A stretch of DNA of 64,000 nucleotides from Pseudoluteimonas sp044226035 (GTDB lineage: Bacteria > Pseudomonadota > Gammaproteobacteria > Xanthomonadales > Xanthomonadaceae). The DNA is taken from the NCBI GenBank assembly GCA_044226035.1, contig JBGAHT010000002.1, forward strand, positions 11,048 through 75,047. Direction: 5' to 3'. The notes under the pieces are model-generated. The model was given only the letters and a program-made list of their open reading frames with translations, had not been told where the DNA came from and made no database searches. This document shows, in pieces, positions 16,341-24,489 of this stretch (within the stretch, counting starts at the first letter, position 1; the number at the start of each line of letters is the position of its first letter). The position numbers and the translations under genes are program-made.

Positions 16341-16451
16341 TCCTTCTCCCGACGGGAGAAGGTGGCGCGTAGCGCCGGATGAGGGGCAAACGGAGAAAAA
16401 ATCGCTTCGCTCGCCCCTCACCCCAACCCCTCTCCCGGCGGGAGAGGGGCT
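16341..16451. repeat. Family B palindromic intergenic repeat, copy 1
   Basis: Arm CCTTCTCCCGACGGGAGAAGG followed by GGCGCGTAGCGCCGGATGAGGGG, core, then CCCCTCACCCCAACCCCTCTCCC and GGGAGAGGGG. The right arm encodes the last nine codons and stop of the convergent rnt gene. Confidence 0.85.
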
Positions 16452-17083
16452 TGAAGCGGCCACGCATTCGCGATCGCGCAGAACAGCTCGGCGGTGCGCT
16501 CGGCGTCGTACACCGCCGAATGCGCCTGGGTGCTGTCGAATTCCAGCCCCGCCGCGTGCACCGCGCGCGCGAGCACGGTCTGGCCGTAAGCGACGCCGGC
16601 GAGCGTGACCGTGTCGAACACGCTGAAGGGATGGAACGGGTTGCGCTTGTGCTGCGTGCGCGCCACCGCGGCGTTGAGGAAATTCAGGTCGAAATGCGCG
16701 TTGTGCCCGACCAGGATCGCGCGCTGGCAGTTCTGCCGGCGCATCGCCGCGCGCACCGGCGCGAACACGTGGTCGAGCGCGTCCTTCTCCGGCTTGGCGA
16801 GGCGGAACGGGTGGTCGAGCACGATGCCGGTGACTTCCAGCGACTTCGGGTCGATCGCGGTGCCGGGCGCGGGCTCGACGTGCGCGCAGGCGACTTCGCC
16901 GGGGGCGAGCCGGCCGGCGTCGTCGATTTCGATCGGGATCGCGGCGATTTCCAGCAGCGCGTGCCGGTTCCAGTCGAAGCCGCCGGTTTCCACGTCCACC
17001 ACCACCGGCAGGAAACCGCGGAAGCGCTCGGACATCGGCCGCACGGCGCGGGCCGCGGCAATGGTGGGTTCGGTCTGGGTCAT
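16418..17083 (-). CDS. rnt: Ribonuclease T
   Basis: 221-residue DEDDh exonuclease that trims tRNA and other stable RNA 3' ends. Exo I is VVDVETGGFDW (Asp and Glu), Exo II is VGHNAHFDLNFLNAA, and Exo III holds His and Asp in QAHSAVYDAERTAELF. The length is near the family norm of about 215. The final residues PLPPGEGLG and the stop codon are contributed by repeat B1. Start chosen at 17083; an internal Met at residue 17 (MSERFRGFLP) is also plausible and closer to homologues. Confidence 0.93.
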   Translation of the reverse strand: MTQTEPTIAAARAVRPMSERFRGFLPVVVDVETGGFDWNRHALLEIAAIPIEIDDAGRLAPGEVACAHVEPAPGTAIDPKSLEVTGIVLDHPFRLAKPEKDALDHVFAPVRAAMRRQNCQRAILVGHNAHFDLNFLNAAVARTQHKRNPFHPFSVFDTVTLAGVAYGQTVLARAVHAAGLEFDSTQAHSAVYDAERTAELFCAIANAWPLQAPLPPGEGLG

Positions 17084-17127
17084 CGACGCCAGCCTAGCAG
17101 ACGCCGACGCGCGGGATCGATGCCCCG

Positions 17128-17826
17128 TTATGGCGGACCGATGGTGCCGTCGCGCTTGTCGCGCGGCGGCAGCGGCGAATCGCCGTTGACGCGGAACCAG
17201 GTGTTCTCGGCGATGTTGGTCGCGTGGTCGCCGATCCGCTCCAGGTTCTTGGCCATGAACAGCAGGTGCGTGCACGGGGTGATGCTGTGCGCGTCCTCCA
17301 TCATGTAGGTCAGCAGTTCGCGGAACAGCGCGGTGTACTGCGCGTCGAGTTCCGCGTCGCGGTCGCGCACCTGCAGCGCGGCGGCGGCGTCGAGGTCGCG
17401 GTAGGCGGCCATCGCGTCGCGCACCTGGCGCAACGCCAGCGCGCCGAGCGTGCGCAGGCCCAGGGTCTGCGGCAGCGGCGGCGCCAGGTTCAGCGCCTGG
17501 GTGCGCTTGGCCACGTTCGCGGCGTAGTCGCCGATGCGCTCGATGTCGGAGGCGATGCGCACCGCGGCGAGGATGATGCGCAGGTCGGTGGCGAGCGGGC
17601 CGCGCAGGGCCAGCTTCATCACGTCGTGGCTGACTTCCTTCTCCAGCGCGTCGATCGCCTCGTCGTTGCCGACGATGCGCGCGGCGGCCCTGTCGTCGCG
17701 GCGTTCGACCACGTCCAGCGCCGCCTCCAGCTGCGCGGCGGCCATGTCGCCCATGCGCATGATCTCGTCGGTCAGGCGCTGCTGTTCGGCGTTGTAGCTC
17801 TGGACGATGTGGTTGTGTTCGTTCAT
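17128..17826 (-). CDS. phoU: Phosphate transport/signalling regulator
   Basis: 232 residues, two tandem three-helix PhoU domains, each with the metal-binding E/DxxxD pattern: RIASDIERIGDYAANVAKR in the first and FMAKNLERIGDHATNIAENTW in the second. PhoU links the PstSCAB transporter to the PhoR kinase, keeping the Pho regulon off when phosphate is plentiful. It is the last gene of the pst operon; its start overlaps the pstB stop (ATGA). No terminator follows before rnt. Confidence 0.96.
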   Translation of the reverse strand: MNEHNHIVQSYNAEQQRLTDEIMRMGDMAAAQLEAALDVVERRDDRAAARIVGNDEAIDALEKEVSHDVMKLALRGPLATDLRIILAAVRIASDIERIGDYAANVAKRTQALNLAPPLPQTLGLRTLGALALRQVRDAMAAYRDLDAAAALQVRDRDAELDAQYTALFRELLTYMMEDAHSITPCTHLLFMAKNLERIGDHATNIAENTWFRVNGDSPLPPRDKRDGTIGPP

Positions 17827-18671
17827 CAGCCGAACCTCCCGGTGATGTAGTCCTCGGTCTGCTGCTTGCCCGGGTTGGAGAAGATCGTCTCGGTCGGGCC
17901 GTGTTCGACCAGGTCGCCCAGGTACATGAAGGCGGTGAAGTCGGACACGCGCGCGGCCTGCTGCATGTTGTGGGTGACGATCATGATCGTGTACTCGCGC
18001 TTGAGTTCGTCGACCAGCTGTTCAATGCGGCTGGTCGAGATCGGGTCCAGCGCCGAGGTCGGTTCGTCGAGCAGCAGCACCTCGGGCCGCAACGCGACCG
18101 CGCGCGCGATGCACAGGCGCTGCTGCTGGCCGCCGGAAAGCCCGAGCGCGCTCTTGCCGAGCTTGTCCTTCACCTCGTCCCACAGCGCGGCCTGGCGCAG
18201 CGCCTGTTCGACGCGCGTCTCCATCTCGGCCTTGCCGAGCCGCTCGTGGTGGCGGATGCCGTAGGCCACGTTCTCGAAGATCGTCATCGGGAACGGCACC
18301 GGCTTCTGGAACACCATGCCGACCTTGCTGCGCAGGCGGTTGATCTGGAACTTCGGGTCGAGGATGTCCTCGCCGTCGAGCAGCACCCGGCCGCTCGCGC
18401 GCTGGCCCGGGTACAGCGCGTAGATGCGGTTGAACACGCGCAGCAGCGTCGACTTGCCGCAGCCCGACGGCCCGATCAGCGCGGTCACGTGCTTCTCCGG
18501 GATGTCGAGTTCGATGTTGCGCACCGCGTGGAAGTCGCCGTAGAAGAAATCGAGCCCGCGCGCGGCGAGCTTCGGCGCCGATGCCGCGGTCGTGTCCGGC
18601 ATCGGAAGGTGGGAAATGTCGTTCATGTCCGGGATCCGCGAATCGTGGCGGTGGAAGAAGGCGTCACTCAT
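17826..18671 (-). CDS. pstB: Phosphate ABC transporter ATP-binding protein
   Basis: 281 residues. Walker A GPSGCGKST, Q-loop VFQKPVPFPM, signature LSGGQQQRLCIARA, Walker B LLLDEPTSALD and the H-loop in IVTHNMQQAARV identify PstB. The N terminus has about 30 residues more than usual; an internal Met (MNDISHLPM) is an alternative start. From 18671 it overlaps pstA by 8 bp. It powers phosphate import through PstA/PstC. Confidence 0.96.
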   Translation of the reverse strand: MSDAFFHRHDSRIPDMNDISHLPMPDTTAASAPKLAARGLDFFYGDFHAVRNIELDIPEKHVTALIGPSGCGKSTLLRVFNRIYALYPGQRASGRVLLDGEDILDPKFQINRLRSKVGMVFQKPVPFPMTIFENVAYGIRHHERLGKAEMETRVEQALRQAALWDEVKDKLGKSALGLSGGQQQRLCIARAVALRPEVLLLDEPTSALDPISTSRIEQLVDELKREYTIMIVTHNMQQAARVSDFTAFMYLGDLVEHGPTETIFSNPGKQQTEDYITGRFG

Positions 18672-19524
18672 GGCCGACCCGGTGGCGCGCGACGATGGCG
18701 CGCGCGGCGAGGCTGACCAGCAGCACGAACAGGGTGAGGACGAAGGCGCCGGCCCAGGCCAGGCTGTGCCAGCTGTCGTAGGGGCTCATCGCGTACTGGA
18801 AGATCACCACCGGCACGTTCGCCATCGGCGCCAGCAGGTCGGTGGTCCAGTACTGGTTGTTGAGCGCGGTGAACAGCAACGGCGCGGTTTCGCCGCTGAT
18901 GCGCGCAAGCGCGAGCAGGATGCCGGTGGCGATGCCCGGCAGCGAGGCGCGGTACAGCACCTGCACGATCACCTTCCATTGCGGCACGCCGAGCGAGAGC
19001 GCGGCCTCGCGCATCTGCGCCGGCACCAGCCGCAGCATCTCATCGGTGGTGCGGACGACGACCGGCAGCACGATGAAGGCGAGCGAGATCGCGCCGGCCA
19101 GCGCCGAAAAATGGCCCATGCGCGCGACCACCAGCGTGTACACGAACAGGCCGAGCACGATCGATGGCGCGGAGAGCAGGATGTCGTTGACGAAGCGGAC
19201 CGCGTCGCACAACCGGCGCGACCAGCCGCTGCCGGCGTATTCGGCGAGGAAGGTGCCGGCGAGCACGCCGACCGGCGCGCCCAGCGCCACGCCGAGCAGG
19301 CTCATCAGCGCGCTGCCGAAGAAGGCGTTGAGCATGCCGCCGGTTTCGCCGGGCGGCGGGGTCATCTGGGTGAACAGCGCGGTGTCGAGCGAGGCGATGC
19401 CGTAGCGCAGCGTGGTCCACACGATCCACACCAGCCAGAACAGCCCGAACGCGGCGGCCAGCGTCGCCAGCAGCTGCGCGAGCAGGTTCTTCGCGCGCCG
19501 GGTCGCGTACAGGGAGGCGCTCAC
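18664..19524 (-). CDS. pstA: Phosphate ABC transporter permease PstA
   Basis: 286 residues with six predicted transmembrane helices and the cytoplasmic EAA loop with EAALSLGVPQWKVI, which docks on PstB. GETAPLLFTA near the fifth helix is typical of PstA. Start and stop overlap pstC (ATGA) and pstB, so the block is translationally coupled. Confidence 0.95.
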   Translation of the reverse strand: MSASLYATRRAKNLLAQLLATLAAAFGLFWLVWIVWTTLRYGIASLDTALFTQMTPPPGETGGMLNAFFGSALMSLLGVALGAPVGVLAGTFLAEYAGSGWSRRLCDAVRFVNDILLSAPSIVLGLFVYTLVVARMGHFSALAGAISLAFIVLPVVVRTTDEMLRLVPAQMREAALSLGVPQWKVIVQVLYRASLPGIATGILLALARISGETAPLLFTALNNQYWTTDLLAPMANVPVVIFQYAMSPYDSWHSLAWAGAFVLTLFVLLVSLAARAIVARHRVGHE

Positions 19525-20489
19525 CGGGTGCCCTCGCGCTTCTGCAGGCGGCGCAGCATCAGCCGCGCGGCGGCCAGCACCACGAAAGTGACGATGAACA
19601 GCACGAAGCCGAGCAGCACCAGCGCCGAGCGGTACAGGTCGCCGTCGGCTTCGGCGAATTCATTCGCAATCGTCGCGGCGATGGAATTGCCAGGCATCAG
19701 CAGCGAGGCGGTCAGTTCGTGCGCGTTGCCGAGCACGAAGGTCACCGCCATGGTTTCGCCCAGCGCGCGGCCGAGGCCTAGGAACACCCCGCCGATCACC
19801 GCCGAGCGCGTGTACGGCAGCACCACGTCCCACACCACCTCCCAGCGCGTGGAACCGAGCGCGTAGGCCGATTCCTTCAGGCGCGTCGGCACGGTCAGGA
19901 ACACCTCGCGCATCACCGAGGCGATGAACGGAATCACCATCACCGCCAGCACCAGTCCGGCGGTGAGCATGCCCAGCCCCAGCGGCGGCCCGGAGAACAG
20001 CGCGCCGAGCAGCGGCAAGCGGCCGAGGTGCGAATCGACCCACGGGTACACGTGCTCGGCCAGCACCGGCACCAGCACGAACAGGCCCCACATGCCGTAG
20101 ATGATCGAGGGGATGCCGGCGAGCAGTTCGATCGCCGCGCCGACCGGCCCGCGCAGCCATTTCGGCGCGATCTCGGTCAGGAACATCGCGATGCCGAAGC
20201 TCACCGGCACCGCGATCAGCATCGCGATCGCGGCCGTGACCAGCGTGCCGTAGATCGGCACCAGCGCGCCGAACTGCTGGCCGACCGGATCCCAGGCCTT
20301 GGACACGAAGAAGCCGAGGCCGAACTCGTGCAGCGCCGCGCGTCCGCCCCAGAGCATGGACAGCGCGGCCGCGGCCAGCGCCGCGAGCACCACCAGGCCG
20401 GCGCCGGTGACCAGCCAGCGGAAGCCGCGGTCGGCGGCGTGGTCGCGCGCGTCGCGGGAAGCGCGCGCGGGCAGGGCGGTCGCGTTCAT
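19521..20489 (-). CDS. pstC: Phosphate ABC transporter permease PstC
   Basis: 322 residues, six helices plus an N-terminal signal-anchor. ELLAGIPSIIYGMWGLFVL is a PstC hallmark; the coupling loop is ESAYALGSTRWEVV; LGRALGETMAVTFVLGN follows. It starts 19 bp after the pstS1 stop and forms the channel with PstA. Confidence 0.95.
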   Translation of the reverse strand: MNATALPARASRDARDHAADRGFRWLVTGAGLVVLAALAAAALSMLWGGRAALHEFGLGFFVSKAWDPVGQQFGALVPIYGTLVTAAIAMLIAVPVSFGIAMFLTEIAPKWLRGPVGAAIELLAGIPSIIYGMWGLFVLVPVLAEHVYPWVDSHLGRLPLLGALFSGPPLGLGMLTAGLVLAVMVIPFIASVMREVFLTVPTRLKESAYALGSTRWEVVWDVVLPYTRSAVIGGVFLGLGRALGETMAVTFVLGNAHELTASLLMPGNSIAATIANEFAEADGDLYRSALVLLGFVLFIVTFVVLAAARLMLRRLQKREGTR

Positions 20490-20508
20490 GCGCGTGTGTC
20501 GTCCGTGG

Positions 20509-21600
20509 TCAGTGCTTGAACTCGGTGGCCCAGTACTGCTCGACCTGCTGCACCAGTTCCTTCGGCAGCGGCACGTAATCCAGCGCCTGCGCCTGCGGCT
20601 GGCCGTTTTCCAGCGCCCACTTGAAGAAATCGAGCGCGTCGCGCGAACGCTTCGCGTCCCCGCTCTTCGAGGGGTCGGGCTGCTTGTGCATCAGGATGAA
20701 GTTGGTCGCGGCGATCGGCCACGCATTCGCGCCCGGCGCATCGGTGATCACCAGGTTGAAGTCCCTGGCGTTCTTCCAGTCCGCGGCCGCGGCGGCGGCG
20801 GCGAAGGTCTCGGCATTGGGCTGCACCCAGTTGCCGGCGCCGTTCCGCATCGCGGCGTAGGTCATCTTGTTTTGCAGCGCATAGGCCAGCTCGACGTAGC
20901 CGATCGCGCCCTTGAGCTGCTTCACGTAGGCGGCGACGCCTTCGTTGCCCTTGCCGCCGATGCCGTTGGGCCACTGCACCGAGGTGCCTTCGCCGACCTT
21001 CGCCTTCCATTCCGGGCTGACCTTCGACAGGTAGTTGACGAAGTTGAAGGTGGTGCCGGAACCGTCGGAACGGTGCACGACGTTGATGGTGGAGGCCGGC
21101 AACGCCACGCCCGGGTTGAGCGCGGCGATCGCCGGATCGTTCCACTTCACGACCTTGCCGAGGAAGATGTCGGCCAGCACCGCGCCGGTCAGGCGCAGCT
21201 GTCCGGGCGCGACGCCGTCGATGTTCGCCACCGGCACCACCCCGCCCACGGCGGACGGGAACTGGCCGAGGCCCGCGGCCGCGAGTTCCTCGCTGGACAG
21301 CGGCTTGTCGGAGGAACCGAAGTCGACGGTCGCGGCCTTGATCTGCGCGATGCCGCCGCCCGAACCGATCGACTGGTAGTTGATCTTGTGCCCGGTGGCC
21401 TTGTTGTAGTCGTCCGACCACTTCGAGACCAGCGGATAGATGAAGGTCGCGCCGGCGCCGGTGATCTCCGCGGCGACCGCGTCGCCCGCCGCCTGCGGCG
21501 CTGTGGCGTTGGCGGACGGCGCCTGCCCGGCGCCGTTGCAGGCCGCGAGTGCGAAGGCCGCGGTGAAGGCGAGGGCGGTGGCGCGGACGGTGCGGTTCAT
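20509..21600 (-). CDS. pstS: Phosphate-binding lipoprotein PstS, copy 1
   Basis: 363-residue periplasmic phosphate receptor. Here it is a lipoprotein: the signal ends in FALAACNGAG (Cys21). Phosphate-site motifs are GAGATFIYPL, SIGSGGGIAQIK, DFGSSDKPL and VHRSDGSGTTFNF. It heads the pstSCAB-phoU operon. A Pho-box-like direct repeat lies 62-80 bp upstream. Compared with copy 2 (23304-24323) it differs in having a lipobox rather than a free signal peptide, so one may be tethered and the other soluble. Confidence 0.95.
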   Translation of the reverse strand: MNRTVRATALAFTAAFALAACNGAGQAPSANATAPQAAGDAVAAEITGAGATFIYPLVSKWSDDYNKATGHKINYQSIGSGGGIAQIKAATVDFGSSDKPLSSEELAAAGLGQFPSAVGGVVPVANIDGVAPGQLRLTGAVLADIFLGKVVKWNDPAIAALNPGVALPASTINVVHRSDGSGTTFNFVNYLSKVSPEWKAKVGEGTSVQWPNGIGGKGNEGVAAYVKQLKGAIGYVELAYALQNKMTYAAMRNGAGNWVQPNAETFAAAAAAADWKNARDFNLVITDAPGANAWPIAATNFILMHKQPDPSKSGDAKRSRDALDFFKWALENGQPQAQALDYVPLPKELVQQVEQYWATEFKH

Positions 21601-21662
21601 GCGGCGTCTCCGTGGTTCGGGTCCGGCCATGCGCCGGGATGGCGCCATGGAATGATGTTTTC

Positions 21663-21680
21663 GTGACATGCCGATGACAG
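21663..21680 (-). promoter_or_regulatory. Pho box upstream of pstS copy 1
   Basis: Minus strand CTGTCAT-N4-ATGTCAC, two seven-base half-sites with the 4-bp spacing bound by PhoB. The first half-site is a perfect consensus. It lies 62 bp before the pstS start and could also reach the divergent gene at 21770. Confidence 0.75.
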
Positions 21681-21769
21681 CGTGGCCGGCATGGGCGCGG
21701 TCCGGCGTTGCTCGGGGGTAAGGAAGGGGCCATCCGAGTTCATCCGTGGCCCGGGGGAGGCAGGACGCC

Positions 21770-23212
21770 ATGTCCGGATTGCGTGTGCGCGCGGCAATGT
21801 TCGTGTTGGGAGTGCTGGCAAGTTCCGGAAGCGCATCGAGCAGCGCGCAGGTCGCCGCCGCGCCGACCGGCTGCCCGCAGTTCCATTGCACGCCGGAGGC
21901 GAGCGGAGTCGTGTCCCAGCCGATCGTCGGCTCGCCCGCGCTCGCGGCGACCATCACCCTTTCCGAGCCCTCGCTCGGCACGCTGCTCGCGCAGGGGTGT
22001 TCGGGCGACGGGACCCTGCTCGCCTGCCTCGTCGATCCTCCTGCGGACCCTTCGGGCCGGTTGAAGGTCCTCGATACGACCGCGCGCCCGACCATGGCGG
22101 TCATCGCCTCCGACGCAATGCTTCCGCCTTCGAAACGGCTGGGCAGGACGTGGTCGAACGGGCAAGTGCCCTTCGTGTTCGCGGATGGAAGGATCGGCGC
22201 CGGCGACGCACGCTCGTACAACATCTACGACTTCACCGGGCCCATGCCGAAGGCGACGTCGGCGGCGCTTCCCGCGCCGGTGCCGCCAGGCGCGACGACG
22301 ATGGGATTGACCGACCTCGGCAACGGATACGGCGTGGTCTCGCGCACCGATGGCGTGCTGACCTTCATCGACATGCAGCAGGGAACCGCCGTCGGCTCGC
22401 TCGCGCTGACGGGCGCGTCCGGCGAGATGGCGACGCTGGCATCGGTGCCCTCGGCGAGCAACGGCGTGCTGTACGCGGTCGCCAACGGCGATAGCGGCTA
22501 CCTCTTCGCCGTGTCGATGGAGGGCGGCATGGCCCCGGCCACGTGGAACTGGCGCTACGCCTACAGCGGCAATACCGGCGCAAGCGCGGTGGAGGCCACG
22601 CCCTACGCGAGCGGATACGCGAGCACGCTGGTGCTGCTGCACGTGCCCGCGACGGAATCCTCGGGCCCGCAACTGCAGGGCCTCATCGACAACGGGTCGT
22701 CGGCGACGGTGCAGTGGTACATCCCGCTCGCGGAGGATTTGACCGTCAGCCCGGTGGTGGACGAGCTCGATCACAAGCTTTACCTGGTCTACAAGAACGA
22801 CGACCAGGTGTTCGGCTACCCGTTGTACGTGGACGGCCCCGCGCCTGCGGTGAACGCGGAGGGCACGGCATACGACCTCGAGGCGATGACCGGCCTGTCC
22901 TCGCTGCAGATCAACGGCCACCTCGCGGCGTCGCAGAGCGGGCCGGCGCAGGACTTCACGCTGCTGGTCGCGGCCAAGGCCTCGTCGGGCGGGTCGAGTT
23001 CCGAATACATGATCGCGTTGCGGCCGAGTCCGGCTCCCGGAAGCGCGTGGAGCACGTTGATCTCGCCGGAGGCGGCGCGCTACATCGCGGCCTGGAACCT
23101 CAGCCCGTCGTCCACGCCCGGGATCTATTGCCCGCTGGTCGTCGAAGGCGGATCGTCGACGCAGGGGCGGGCTCCGGCGCCGAACGGACTGGTGCTGATG
23201 TGCGACCACTGA
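21770..23212 (+). CDS. Secreted protein of unknown function between the two pstS genes
   Basis: 480 residues; I do not recognise the family. A signal peptide (MSGLRVRAAMFVLGVLASSG) is followed by a mature region rich in Gly, Ser, Ala and Thr with regularly spaced strands such as GYGVVSRTDGVLTFIDMQQG, LYAVANGDSGYLFAVSM and DHKLYLVYKNDDQVFGYPLYV. These look like WD/PQQ-type beta-propeller blades. Four cysteines lie early (CPQFHC, then two near 80-90) and two late, compatible with disulfides. The strong GGGGGAGG ribosome site fixes the start at 21770. It is transcribed away from pstS1, sharing a regulatory region that holds a Pho box, and is convergent with pstS2. Induction on phosphate limitation is inferred. 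Confidence 0.75.
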   Translation: MSGLRVRAAMFVLGVLASSGSASSSAQVAAAPTGCPQFHCTPEASGVVSQPIVGSPALAATITLSEPSLGTLLAQGCSGDGTLLACLVDPPADPSGRLKVLDTTARPTMAVIASDAMLPPSKRLGRTWSNGQVPFVFADGRIGAGDARSYNIYDFTGPMPKATSAALPAPVPPGATTMGLTDLGNGYGVVSRTDGVLTFIDMQQGTAVGSLALTGASGEMATLASVPSASNGVLYAVANGDSGYLFAVSMEGGMAPATWNWRYAYSGNTGASAVEATPYASGYASTLVLLHVPATESSGPQLQGLIDNGSSATVQWYIPLAEDLTVSPVVDELDHKLYLVYKNDDQVFGYPLYVDGPAPAVNAEGTAYDLEAMTGLSSLQINGHLAASQSGPAQDFTLLVAAKASSGGSSSEYMIALRPSPAPGSAWSTLISPEAARYIAAWNLSPSSTPGIYCPLVVEGGSSTQGRAPAPNGLVLMCDH

Positions 23213-23245
23213 TCGCGACGAAGGACGCCCGCGCCGGAGGCGAAC

Positions 23246-23270
23246 AAAAAAACGGGCCCCGGAGGGCCCG
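23246..23270 (-). terminator. Terminator of pstS copy 2
   Basis: Minus strand CGGGCCC-TCCG-GGGCCCG followed by seven T residues, about 35 bp after the pstS2 stop. The T tract exists only on this strand. Confidence 0.85.
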
Positions 23271-23303
23271 CGAAGTCACAATGGGGAAGAAGAGGGGCTG
23301 CGA

Positions 23304-24323
23304 TCAGGGCTTCATGTTCCGCTGCCAATACGCTTCGACCTGCTGCACCAGCGATGCGGGCAGCGGCACGTAATCCAGCGCCTTGGCCTGGACGTCACCG
23401 TTGGCATACACCCACTGGAAGAAGTCACGGGCGTTCTTCGCGGTGGCCGCGTTCTTCGGCTGCTTGTACATCAGGATGAAGTTGGTCGCCGTGATCGGCC
23501 AGGCGTTGTCGCCGGGGGCGTTGGTCATCACCAGGTAGAAATCCTGTGCGCTTGCCCAGTCGGCGCTGGCGGCCGCGGCGGAGAAGGTATCGTCGCTCGG
23601 GTTGACGAAGTTGCCGGCGGCATTCTTCATCCGCGTGTAGGTCAGGTGGTTCTGCAACGCATACGACAGCTCGACGTAGCCGATGCCTCCCTTGATCTGC
23701 TTGACGTAGGCGGCGACGCCTTCGTTGCCCTTGCCGCCGATGCCGGTCGGCCAGTTGACGGACGTGCCTTCGCCGACCCTGGACTTCCATTCCGGGCTGA
23801 CCTTGCCGAGGTAGTTGGCGAAGTTGAAGGTGGTGCCGGAACCGTCCGAACGGTGCACGACGGTGATCGCGCGCGCGGGTAGTTGCACGCCGCCGTTCAG
23901 GGCGACGATGCGCGGGTCGTTCCACATCCTGACCTTGCCGAGGAAGATGTCCGCGAGCAGCGGGCCGTCGAGCTTCATCGCGCCCGAAGGCACGCCGGCG
24001 AGGTTCACCACCGGCACCACGCCGCCGATCACCGACGGGAACTGGGCGAGGCCGTACTTGGCGAGTTCCTCCGGCTTCAGCGGCGCGTCGGAGGAGCCGA
24101 AATCGACAGTGCCGGCCTTGATCTGGGCGATGCCACCGCCGGAGCCGATCGACTGGTAGTTGATCTTCTTGCCGCTGGCCTTGCTGTAGTCGGCCGACCA
24201 CTTCGACATGACCGGGTAGATGAAGGAGGCGCCGGCGCCGGTGGCGTCCGCGGCCTGCGCGCCTGCGGAGAACGCGATGCCGAGCGTGAGCACGAGGGCG
24301 CCGATGGAAAGACGGTTTGGCAT
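23304..24323 (-). CDS. pstS: Phosphate-binding periplasmic protein PstS, copy 2
   Basis: 339 residues with a cleavable signal ending AGAQAADA and no lipobox. It carries the same ligand motifs as copy 1 (GAGASFIYPV, SIGSGGGIAQIK, DFGSSDAPL, VHRSDGSGTTFNF) and is closely similar along its whole length, so the pair arose by duplication. It has its own upstream Pho-type repeat array and its own terminator, so it is expressed apart from pstSCAB. As the probable soluble receptor it could raise phosphate capture behind the OprP-like porin encoded immediately upstream. Confidence 0.95.
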   Translation of the reverse strand: MPNRLSIGALVLTLGIAFSAGAQAADATGAGASFIYPVMSKWSADYSKASGKKINYQSIGSGGGIAQIKAGTVDFGSSDAPLKPEELAKYGLAQFPSVIGGVVPVVNLAGVPSGAMKLDGPLLADIFLGKVRMWNDPRIVALNGGVQLPARAITVVHRSDGSGTTFNFANYLGKVSPEWKSRVGEGTSVNWPTGIGGKGNEGVAAYVKQIKGGIGYVELSYALQNHLTYTRMKNAAGNFVNPSDDTFSAAAASADWASAQDFYLVMTNAPGDNAWPITATNFILMYKQPKNAATAKNARDFFQWVYANGDVQAKALDYVPLPASLVQQVEAYWQRNMKP

Positions 24324-24383
24324 GGGAAACGATCCTGGGGTATGGGCGGGAATTCCGACCCGCGCATTGCATCGCCGTTGCGT

Positions 24384-24428
24384 GACCGCAGCGCGACGGT
24401 TTCGTGACCGCCGCATGACGGCAACGAC
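24384..24428 (-). promoter_or_regulatory. Tandem Pho-box array upstream of pstS copy 2
   Basis: Five GTC cores on the minus strand spaced 9, 11, 11 and 11 bp apart (CGTCAT, GGTCAC, CGTCGC, GGTCAC types). The 11-bp period is that of PhoB half-sites, giving two or more overlapping Pho boxes. The array ends 60 bp before the start codon. Confidence 0.7.
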
Positions 24429-24443
24429 AGGGTCGCGGAAAAG

Positions 24444-24469
24444 AAAAACGCGGCCATGGCCGCGTTTTT
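24444..24469. terminator. Bidirectional terminator after oprP
   Basis: Perfect palindrome CGCGGCCATGGCCGCG flanked by five A and five T residues. It lies 20 bp after the oprP stop and insulates it from pstS2. Confidence 0.85.
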
Positions 24470-24489
24470 CATGACGCCGTCGCCGGCCT

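Noticed and set aside
24384..24428. Simple microsatellite
   Set aside because: The 11-bp spacing of GTC cores with variable intervening bases fits PhoB half-sites better than slippage repeats.
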